Shown: positions 15,633 through 23,800 of the stretch, one piece after another | Position numbering within the stretch: position 1 is the first letter of the stretch | Layout: every line of letters starts with the position of its first letter | Assembly (NCBI GenBank): GCA_016177925.1 | Contig: JACOUH010000278.1 | Coordinates: 1 to 64,000, forward strand | Direction of reading: 5' to 3' | From: Planctomycetota bacterium | Lineage (GTDB): Bacteria > Planctomycetota > Planctomycetia > Gemmatales > Gemmataceae | Length of the DNA: 64,000 nucleotides | Position numbers and translations under genes: made by a program | Notes under the pieces: model-generated | Seen by the model: only the letters and a program-made list of their open reading frames with translations | Database searches by the model: none | What the model was told of the DNA's origin: nothing

Positions 15633-17210
15633 ATGTCCGGCAACTCGCTCCGATGTACCGGCGCCCTCGCCGCGGTCCTGCTCCTTGCGGCGGCTGGGAA
15701 GCCGGCGGTCACTGCGATCAAGGACCCGGCCGGGCCCCTCTTCCTCCTTGAAGGACATACCGTCGAGGTCAGCACCGTCGCCTTCAGCCCCGACGGCAAA
15801 CGCCTCGCCTCGGCGAGTAACCGCGAAGTGAAACTTTGGGACGCCACCACGGGAAAGGAAGTCCTCACCTGCCCGTCCCGCGGTACCAACGTCTACGGGC
15901 TGGCCTTCAGCCCCGATGGGCAGACACTCGCCTTCGGTGTCTCGCGCGACGTCAAACTCCTGGAGGCGGCGACCGGCAAGGAGTTGCTCTGGATCAAGAA
16001 TGCCCCTCAGTTCCTCTTCCGCATGGCCTTCAGCCCCGACGGCCGGCGCCTCGCCGCGGCGGGCGGGCTCAGCAACGACAACCCGGGCGCCATTCACATC
16101 TGGGACCCGAAAACGGGAAAACAAGTCCTGGCCTTGGGCGGGCACGCCGAGGCGGTCCTCAACGTCGCCTTCAGCGCCGACGGCAAGTTCCTCGTCTCGT
16201 CCAGCGGTGGCACCATGAGGACGAAACCCGGGCAGGTGCGGCTCTGGGACGCCGTGACCGGACAGGCCCTCCGCACGCTCGGCGGCCACGCTGCCAACGT
16301 CTATGGGATCGCCTTCAGCCCGGACGGGCGGCGCGTCGCCTCGGCCGGCGGGCCCCGCTCCGGGCCAGGCCGGGGTGAGGTCAAGGTCTGGGAGGCAGCC
16401 ACGGGGCAGGAGGTACTCCGCCTCGCGGGCCATGCGACGACTGCCTACGGTGTCGTCTTCAGTCCCGATGGCCGTCTCCTCGCCTCGGCCGGGGAGGACG
16501 GCAAGCTCGCCTTCTGGGACGCCCACAGCGGCGACGCGGTCCGCTCCGTCGCAGCCCACACCGGAGCCATCTACAGCGTGTGCTTCAGCCCTGATGGCAA
16601 GCGGGTCGCGACGGCAGGACGCGACCGGACGATCAAGGTCTGGACCGTGGGGGCGCCGCCCGGACCGAGGCCGGGCCAGGCTGTCCCGGGGCCGAAGGAG
16701 ATCGAGGCCCTCTGGGACGAACTCGCCGGCGCCGACGCGGCTCGGGCCTACCGGGCGATCTGGGCCCTGACCGCTGCTCCCGCCCAGGCGGTGCCGTTTC
16801 TGAGCAAGCGGCTGCGCCCGGCCGCGACGCTGACTTCACCTCAGGCGCAGCGCGTGCAGCAGCTGGTCCGCGACCTGGACAACCGCCGCTTCTCCGTCCG
16901 CGAGAAGGCGACCCGCGAGTTGGCCGCGCTCGGCCCCCCCGCCGTTCCCCTCCTGCGTCAAGCGCTGGACGGCAAGCCGTCGGCGGAAGCTCGCCGCCGA
17001 CTCGAGCAGCTGCTGGAGGCCCTGAGCGGGACGGCCTTCGCGCCTGACGTATTGCAAGGACTGCGTGCCGTCGAGGTGCTCGAACACATCGCCACGCCGC
17101 AGGCACGCCGGGTCCTCGAGGCGATGGCAGCAGGGCTGCCGACCGCCCCCGTCACCCAGGAGGCGAGGGCCTCTCTGGAGCGTCTCGCCAAGCGCTCTCG
17201 GCTTCCCTGA
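15633..17210 (+). CDS. Exported WD40-repeat protein with C-terminal helical domain
   Basis: A 525-residue protein with ATG 15633 behind GGAGG. A signal peptide covers about the first 27 residues (ALAAVLLLAAAGKPAVTA). About seven WD40 blades follow, each with FSPDG, then LWD or VWE, then ATGKE/TGQE. From about residue 355 comes a helical domain (ALWDELAGADAARAYRAIWA, RRFSVREKATRELAALG) homologous to the tail of the protein at 1-1818. The export signal suggests a periplasmic or surface scaffold. No catalytic motif is seen. Confidence 0.88.
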   Translation: MSGNSLRCTGALAAVLLLAAAGKPAVTAIKDPAGPLFLLEGHTVEVSTVAFSPDGKRLASASNREVKLWDATTGKEVLTCPSRGTNVYGLAFSPDGQTLAFGVSRDVKLLEAATGKELLWIKNAPQFLFRMAFSPDGRRLAAAGGLSNDNPGAIHIWDPKTGKQVLALGGHAEAVLNVAFSADGKFLVSSSGGTMRTKPGQVRLWDAVTGQALRTLGGHAANVYGIAFSPDGRRVASAGGPRSGPGRGEVKVWEAATGQEVLRLAGHATTAYGVVFSPDGRLLASAGEDGKLAFWDAHSGDAVRSVAAHTGAIYSVCFSPDGKRVATAGRDRTIKVWTVGAPPGPRPGQAVPGPKEIEALWDELAGADAARAYRAIWALTAAPAQAVPFLSKRLRPAATLTSPQAQRVQQLVRDLDNRRFSVREKATRELAALGPPAVPLLRQALDGKPSAEARRRLEQLLEALSGTAFAPDVLQGLRAVEVLEHIATPQARRVLEAMAAGLPTAPVTQEARASLERLAKRSRLP

Positions 17211-17264
17211 GCCCGGCACGCGACTTGCATGTCTTCTAGCGATTGGGGGCAGAGGAAGAGCACG

Positions 17265-17744
17265 ATGAGCGAACGATCTCCTGACAAGGATTCTATACTC
17301 TCCCAACCGGAAATGGAGCTGAGCCGGCTGCTCGACGAGGCCCGCGGGCTATCGCAGCGGTCGCTGGAACGGGTGCGCCTCCTGAAGGAGCTGTTTCCCG
17401 GCGAGCTAAGGGGGACGGCCCTGGACGACCTCGAACGGCTCGAGGCCGATGCTCGGCATGACCGCCGCCGCACGCCGCGGTTCGCCGAGAATCCGGCGCG
17501 AGTGCTCGTTTCGCCGTCTCGGTCGCCGGGGGAAGGGGTAATCGCCAGGGTCCGCGACCATTCCGCGACCGGCGTCTGTCTCCGTCTCGACTGGCCAACG
17601 GAGGTGGGGACCATCCTCTGGATGCGGCCGACGACCGCCCTGCCCGAGGAACGTTGGGTGCCACTGGAGGTGAGACACTGCCGGTCCGAGACGCGCGGCT
17701 GGCTCGTCGGTTGCCAGTTCGTCTCCAAAGTCGATGCGACCTGA
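17265..17744 (+). CDS. PilZ-domain protein
   Basis: A 159-residue protein starting at ATG 17265 with AGGAAG upstream. After a charged N-terminal helix (residues 1-70, LSRLLDEARGLSQRS), a PilZ-like domain follows: DRRRTPRF supplies the arginines of the RxxxR c-di-GMP motif, and DHSATGVCLRL supplies the (D/N)xSxxG motif. The end VGCQFV is also typical. It probably binds cyclic di-GMP and passes the signal to a partner. It lies 54 bases after the WD40 gene. Confidence 0.8.
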   Translation: MSERSPDKDSILSQPEMELSRLLDEARGLSQRSLERVRLLKELFPGELRGTALDDLERLEADARHDRRRTPRFAENPARVLVSPSRSPGEGVIARVRDHSATGVCLRLDWPTEVGTILWMRPTTALPEERWVPLEVRHCRSETRGWLVGCQFVSKVDAT

Positions 17745-17759
17745 CGTCCACCTGTTTTC

Positions 17760-17999
17760 AACCCCGAAGGAGTGGCCGTTCATAGCCCGGGGCGTCAGCC
17801 CCGGGAACTTTAACCCCGAAGGGGTGTCCGTCAATAGCCCGGGGCGTCAGCCCCGGGAACAGACAAGAACAAAGAAAGAACCAAGCCCCGAAGGGGCGGC
17901 AGGACCCTCGTCTGACCCGGGCACTGCCGCCCCTTCAGGACTTGTGTGTTGTCGTTTTCGCTATCCCGGGGCTATTGACGGACACCCCTTCGGGGTTGA
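17760..17999. repeat. Cluster of AACCCCGAAGGGGTG...CCCGGGGCGTCAGCCCCGGG repeats, direct and inverted
   Basis: Two direct units of about 49 bases (17760-17808 and 17812-17860) each carry two mini-hairpins: ACCCC-GAA-GGGGT and CCCGGGGC-GTCA-GCCCCGGG. A third, shortened unit at 17963-17999 is inverted. Between them lies a different inverted pair, GCCCCGAAGGGGCGGCAG and CTGCCGCCCCTTC (about 17885-17937), so one repeat type sits inside another. It fills the 310-base gap between convergent genes and is probably non-coding. Confidence 0.85.
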
Positions 18000-18054
18000 A
18001 CTGCCCATCCCCTGCTGCGTCACGAGGCCTCTCGAAGTGTGAAAACCTTCGCGG

Positions 18055-19629
18055 TCAAGCGATGCGCGGCAGCAGCGGCCTGGGCTTGCCGCCCTCCAAC
18101 TTCGCGATGACGCGCAGGTCTTCCGTCTGCAGCGGGTGGACCCAGACATCCTCGTGCCGCACCTCCTCCCACGGCTGCGGGAAGTTGAAACTGCGGTAGA
18201 TCGCCTCGGCGGTCCGCGGCAGGAACGGCTTCAGCAGGATCGAGACGCAGCGCAGCTGCTCAACCAAGTCATACAGCACGCGCCTGGCTGCGTCGGCGTC
18301 GCTCTTGACCAGAATCCACGGCTTCTTCTGCTCAATGTACTGGTCGGACGGCTTGAGGATCTGCAGCCAGATGCGGTCCAGCGCCTGGTTGTACTGGCAC
18401 GCCTCGATGTGGGCCTGCATCTGCTGGACGGTGGTCTCCGTGTCCACCTCGGTGTAGATCACCCCCGGTTCGGCGTGTGCCGTTCCCTCCAGCAGGGCGT
18501 TGAAGTTCGTGCCGATCTGGGTGACCACCCGGCTGTAGAGGTTGCCGAGGCCACCGGCCAGGTCGGCATTGTAGGTGAGGCGGAACCCCTCCCAGCTGAA
18601 CTCGCCGTCCGCGGGGAACGGACACTTCCGCAGAAAGTAGTAGCGGAACGCCTCGCCACTGAACTGCGTGATGATGTCCATCGGCTCGACGACATTGCCG
18701 AGAGTCTTGCTGATCTTCTCCACGATGCCCGTCTCCTCGTTCTTGACGTAGACGAAGCCGTGGCCGAAGACCATGCGCGGCGGGTCGATGCCGGCGGCGA
18801 AGCACATCGCCGGCCACAGGGCGCAGTGGAAGCGCGTGATGTCCTTGCCGATGAAATGGATGTCGGCCGGCCACCACTTCTTGAAGCGCTCCTCGTCGCT
18901 GCCGTAGCCGATCGCCGTGACGTAGTTCAGCAGCGCATCGAACCAGACGTAGATGGTGAACCGCTCGTCGAACGGTACGCGGATGCCCCAGTCCTGGCCG
19001 ATCCGCGTGACGTTGACGTCGCGCAACTCGCTCTGCACCAGTGCGAGGATCTCGTTGCGGCGCGCCTCGGGCTGGATGAACTCCGGGTTGCGCTCGTAGA
19101 ACTCGAGCAGCGGGTCACGGAACTTCGACAGGGCGAAGTAATAGCACGGCTCGCTGCGGCGCACCGGCGCCACCTTGTGGTCGGGGCAGACACCGCCCGC
19201 CTCGTTGACCTCCTTCTCCGTCTTGAACGCCTCGCAGCCTTCGCAGTAGAGGCCCTCGTAGGTGCCCTTGTAAATGTGGCCGTTGTCGTAGACTTGTTGG
19301 ATGAATTTACGGCAGCCCTCGTGATGACGTGGCTCGGACGTCTGGATGAAGTCATCGAAGCTGATCTCGAGTGCGCGCCAAACTTCCTTGAACTGCCGGG
19401 CCATATCGTCGCAGTATTCCTTGGGGGCGAGGCCGAGTTCCTGGGCCTTGCGGGCGACCTTGTGAGCGTGCTCGTCGTTGCCCATCAGGAAGTGGACGTC
19501 GTAGCCCTCCATGCGCCGATAGCGGGCCTGGACGTCGGCGCCGATCTTCTCGAAGGCGGTGCCAATGTGCGGACGACTATTGGGGTAGTCGATGGCGGTG
19601 GTCAGGTAGAAGCGGTCGGGTTCGGCCAT
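18055..19629 (-). CDS. metG: Methionyl-tRNA synthetase
   Basis: A 524-residue class I synthetase charging tRNA-Met. The HIGH-type motif is PHIGTAFEK near residue 20, zinc ligands are CEGC and CPDH, and the KMSKS-type loop is KISKTLGN. The anticodon-binding helical domain is present; the C-terminal dimerisation domain of longer forms is absent. GGAAGGA precedes the ATG at 19629. The gene is convergent with the PilZ gene across the repeat cluster and sits 106 bases downstream of rnz. Confidence 0.96.
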   Translation of the reverse strand: MAEPDRFYLTTAIDYPNSRPHIGTAFEKIGADVQARYRRMEGYDVHFLMGNDEHAHKVARKAQELGLAPKEYCDDMARQFKEVWRALEISFDDFIQTSEPRHHEGCRKFIQQVYDNGHIYKGTYEGLYCEGCEAFKTEKEVNEAGGVCPDHKVAPVRRSEPCYYFALSKFRDPLLEFYERNPEFIQPEARRNEILALVQSELRDVNVTRIGQDWGIRVPFDERFTIYVWFDALLNYVTAIGYGSDEERFKKWWPADIHFIGKDITRFHCALWPAMCFAAGIDPPRMVFGHGFVYVKNEETGIVEKISKTLGNVVEPMDIITQFSGEAFRYYFLRKCPFPADGEFSWEGFRLTYNADLAGGLGNLYSRVVTQIGTNFNALLEGTAHAEPGVIYTEVDTETTVQQMQAHIEACQYNQALDRIWLQILKPSDQYIEQKKPWILVKSDADAARRVLYDLVEQLRCVSILLKPFLPRTAEAIYRSFNFPQPWEEVRHEDVWVHPLQTEDLRVIAKLEGGKPRPLLPRIA

Positions 19630-19735
19630 GTCGCGGTCCTTCCCGTTGGGCGAGATCCCTGGGAACGTCTCCTGTCTTCATAGCAGGAGAGGAAGGATCG
19701 GTCACGGGTTCACAGCCGCCCTTCGACAGAGCCGC

Positions 19736-20656
19736 CTACGCGCGGCGCCGGGGCACGGCCACGCGGGCCAAGTCCTCGGCCACGACAACATCGTCGTGGA
19801 TCGCGGATGCCTCCACGGCGAACGGTTCGAGCGACAGATAGCGCTGCGAGAAGTGCGTCAGGACGAGCCGACGCACGCCTCCCGCGCTGGCCAGTTGCGC
19901 CGCCTGTTCCGCCGTCATGTGGCAGTACACGTGGGCCTCCCGTGCCTCGCTGCTCAGGTAGGTCGACTCGCACACCAGCAGGTCGGCGCCCAAGGCCAGC
20001 CGGGAAGCCCCGGCACAGGGCCGCGTGTCCATCACAACGGCGAACGACTGGCCCGGCTTCGGCTCGCTCACCTCGTTAAGGGAGACCGTCCGGCCCTCGA
20101 CGGTGATCGTTCCTTGACGTATCAGCTCGCCGATCGCCGGGCCGCGCACGCCGGCGGCCTCCAGGCGTTCGGGAAGCATGCGGCGGCCGTCGTCTTCCTG
20201 CAGGCGGTAGCCGTAACAGTCGACACCGTGCTCCAGCGGGCAGGCGAACAGCCGCACGTCATCACGCCGCGTCACGGCGATCTCTCCTTCGCCCCGCACC
20301 GGCCGGGGCACGAGGGTGGCCCGGTCGTGGAAGATCGAGGCACGGCGCAGTCGCTCGAAGTAGACCTGCCCACTGGCCGGGTAGACGACCTCAACGGGGT
20401 GCGGCACGCCGTCGAGCGACAGCCGCTGGATGATGCCGGCCAGGCCGAGGCAGTGGTCGCCGTGAAAGTGCGTGATGGCGATGTGCGTGATCTGGCTGGC
20501 GCTGAGGCCGGCGAGCGTCATCTGCCGCTGCGTCCCCTCACCAGGGTCGAACAGGATGCCGAGGTCGTCCCACAGCAGCATCAGGGCATTGTGGCTGCGG
20601 CTGCGCGTCGGCACCTGACTCGCCGTGCCCAGAAAAACGACCTGCCGTGCGGACAT
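19736..20656 (-). CDS. rnz: Ribonuclease Z
   Basis: A 306-residue metallo-beta-lactamase-fold nuclease that trims the 3' ends of tRNA precursors. The zinc motif THFHGDHCLGL is at residues 63-73. Further metal ligands are in EHGVDCYGYR, the aspartate region VVMDTRPC and LTHFSQRY. Length and motif order match the short bacterial RNase Z. GAGGG precedes the ATG at 20656. It is divergent from the RHS gene and shares strand with metG. Confidence 0.94.
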   Translation of the reverse strand: MSARQVVFLGTASQVPTRSRSHNALMLLWDDLGILFDPGEGTQRQMTLAGLSASQITHIAITHFHGDHCLGLAGIIQRLSLDGVPHPVEVVYPASGQVYFERLRRASIFHDRATLVPRPVRGEGEIAVTRRDDVRLFACPLEHGVDCYGYRLQEDDGRRMLPERLEAAGVRGPAIGELIRQGTITVEGRTVSLNEVSEPKPGQSFAVVMDTRPCAGASRLALGADLLVCESTYLSSEAREAHVYCHMTAEQAAQLASAGGVRRLVLTHFSQRYLSLEPFAVEASAIHDDVVVAEDLARVAVPRRRA

Positions 20657-20735
20657 GGCATCCCTCTGCTGTCCTTCTCGCCCTCAAAGAAGAGCCGGGC
20701 GACGGCGAACGGGTTCGCCCGGGTAGTACCGCGGC

Positions 20736-20761
20736 TGTCACACTTGTGCCGGTCGCCCGTA
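20736..20761 (+). promoter_or_regulatory. Putative ECF-type promoter 1 (RHS gene)
   Basis: TGTCACACTTGT, nine bases, then CCGTA. The spacing from TGTCACA to CGTA is identical to sites at 26083 and 29870. TGTCACA resembles the known ECF41 minus-35 element, and a CGT(A/C) minus-10 is typical of ECF sigma factors. The start codon lies 69 bases downstream. Confidence 0.65.
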
Positions 20762-20829
20762 GGGAAGGACGACAGGCCCGCGCGAGGAGTGGGGCTGTCT
20801 CGAGTGGCCTCGCATTCAGGAGATCCTAC

Positions 20830-23800
20830 ATGGCTTCATTCGCATGTCCCCGGTGCAAGTCGGGACTGCCGCTCTCCGAAGGGCAGGACGGCGCGCCGTG
20901 GAACTGCCCGGCGTGTGGGCAGCCTCTGCACATCCGCGCCGCGTCGGTGGATTCGCTCTTCCCCACGGACTCATTGACAAATTCCTTCCTCTTCGGTCCG
21001 GCATCCACGAGCCCGGGGGCCGCCCCTGTCCCATCGCCCCGCAAGGGACGGCGCAGGCTCGGCCTCAAGGTTGCTGCCGTCGCACTGCTGTCGGTCGTCC
21101 TGGGCATCGCTGGACTGTACTGGCTCGGACCGAAGCCGGCAGAGCAATCTGAGGAGACGGCCGCCGAGATCGGCGAACTGAACTGGAGTTTCGAGCACGA
21201 CGAGGCAGGCCGCACCACCCGCATCGCCGACCCCGCCGGCCGAACAACGACGATCCGGTATGAGACCGACAAGCAGGGCAAGGTCCGCCGGGAACTCAAG
21301 GACCTGCCCGACGGCACGCACGTCACGCGCGAGTTCGACCGCCGCGACCACCTGGCCCTGCTGAAGGACGCTCACGGCGTCGTGCGCTACGAGTACGACG
21401 GTTTCGGCCGCCTCTCTGGAGTCCGCCGCGACAACGCCCCCGCCATCACCTACGGCTACGACACGCGCGACCGCCTCACCTCCGTCAGCGTGGGCACCGA
21501 GTGGACCGTCGCCTATGGCTACGACTTCCAGGGGCGCGTGGCCCGGATTGACACCCCTGTTGGCCGTGTCTCCTACGCCTACGAGACCAGCAGCAGCGGC
21601 GGCCGCGTGGTGGTCCGCCGGTTGCCCAACGGCGTCCGGACGACCTGGCAGTACCAGCTCAACGGCCTGCTGGGGTCGATCGACCACGCCAGCCCCGACG
21701 GCCAGGTCGTGGCCCGCTTCGCCCACACCTACCGGCCCGACGGGCTGATTGCCAGGGTCAAGGAGCGGACAGCGCAGGGCGAACGGACCCTTAGCTACGA
21801 GTACGACACGGTCCAGCGGCTGGCCTCCGTCACCGACTCGAAGAAGGGCACGATCCGCTACCGCTACGACCCGTTCGGCAACCGCATCGAAGTGACCCGG
21901 ACGGACGGGGAGCCAGTCGCGAGCAGCCACGATTGGGCCGGCCGCCTGATGCAGCACAACGGCCACGCCTGCCGCCACGACGAGGCCGGCAACCTGACCG
22001 AGTACGCCGGCACCAGTGGCCAGGTCGTTGTCAGCCACACCGCCACGGGACAGGTGAGCACGGTCCGGACAGACCGAGGCAGCGTCCGCTACGAGTACGA
22101 CGGCGATGGCAATCTCGTCGTGCGGGCGTCGGGAAAGGGCACGACCTCCTTCCTGCCTGACCCGCTGGCCGAGGCCTGGCGTCCGCTGCTGGCGGCCGGC
22201 GCCGACGGTGAAAAGACATTCTACCTCTGGGATGGCGAGTCGACGCTGGCGGCCGTAACCGGCGGCGAGGTGCGCTTCTTCCTGCCGGACCATCAAGACT
22301 CTGTCGCCTGCGTGGTGGACAGGGGCGGCAACGTGACGGAGCGGCCGGCCTACGGCCCCTTTGGCGAGCTGCAACGGGCGTCCCGAGGGGAAGGACTGCG
22401 GCCCGGTTTCGCCGGCCTGTTCTACGACCCGCAGGCGGGCCTGTACCTGACCCGGGCGCGAGCCTATGACCCGGCCCTGGGGCGATTCCTGCAGCGCGAC
22501 CCGGAGCACCGGGTTCCCGTGGACGACCAGGAGGACCTGTCGGCGTACAGCTATTGTGCGAACAACCCCGTCAACTGGGTCGACCCGGTCGGGGCGGCGA
22601 AGCAGAAGTCGGGCTCGAGCGGAAACCTGCCCTGGCAGCGCTTCGAGAAGGAAACCGTCGGCGAAGGGCAGACGGTCGTTCGCGGCGGTGGCGTGGAGTA
22701 CAAGAGTGACGGTCGCCCCTCGGCCGGGACCTTCTTCGACGCCAAGCACGTCGGCAATCCGTTAACAAGCCCCTACTTGTCCAGCAGCAACTGTAACCCA
22801 AAAGAACGGGCCAAGGTCGAGCAGCGAACCAACGACCTGTTCGACCGGGCGGCGAAGATCGTCAGGGACCCCAAATCCGGCTACCACTGGTATGAGGTCA
22901 TCACCAACCACCCGGACGCGAAAGCCGACTTCGAGCGGAAGCTGAAGGAGCGAGGCATCCTGGGCACGCACAGTTCGGTCCACCTGGTCGACCGAAATCG
23001 GCGCGGCCCGGATAACCCTCCGCCAGCGAGGAACATCGGCGGCCAGGGGCCTCCTTCGGGAGGCGGGGGTTCCGGCCCCCGCCGGGGGAGCGGTTCTGGC
23101 GGCGGTGGCAGCAACCCGCAAACGCCGCAGAAAGTCGGTGGCGTCTCGCTCAGGGGTGCCGGCGACGCGCTGAAAACCCTTGGCGCCCTCAAGGGTGTCG
23201 CCCTCGACGCCAACGGCAGGGTCGTCCTGCTGTCCGATGACAAGGGCGACATCGGCCTGCCGCCCTTGCGGCTGGATGACGTCGTGACCATTTTCCGCAG
23301 CGTCTACCTACACGGTCAGGCCCCGTTCGTCTCGATCGACCCGGACCCGAAGGACACCCGCGGGCCGATCCACACCGTCCGCCACGACAGCGAGACGGCC
23401 GACACCTACGTCGGCTGGGTCCTCTTCGAGGCGGACCGCGTCATGAAGTCCTACAACGTGGGCCTCGACACCGTCACCAGGCGGCCGATCCGCTCGCGCG
23501 TACACGGCTACAAGGACAAGATCGAACTGAGTTTCGAGTTCTGGGACGGGCAGGAAGAGAAGGACTCACAGTATCGCAACTGGATTGTTCCCTCCCGGGC
23601 GGTCCGCTCACGCGGCGACGGCGGCCGCCTGACGCTGCTCGACCTGGAGCTGCAGGTCCGGACGGAGCGAACGACCGTCCGCGACGGCAAACTCGTCGAT
23701 GCGCCGGAACTGGGCCGCGGCAAAGACTCCCTGGCGTTCGTCGAGTGGTTCACGAAGAATTACGAGGAGATCGCCGCCGAGGTCTCCCTGCTGCCGCCGT

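Noticed and set aside
17760-17999. CRISPR-like array
   Set aside because: Only two direct units are present, adjacent without a proper spacer, internally palindromic, and a third unit is inverted; no cas genes are nearby.
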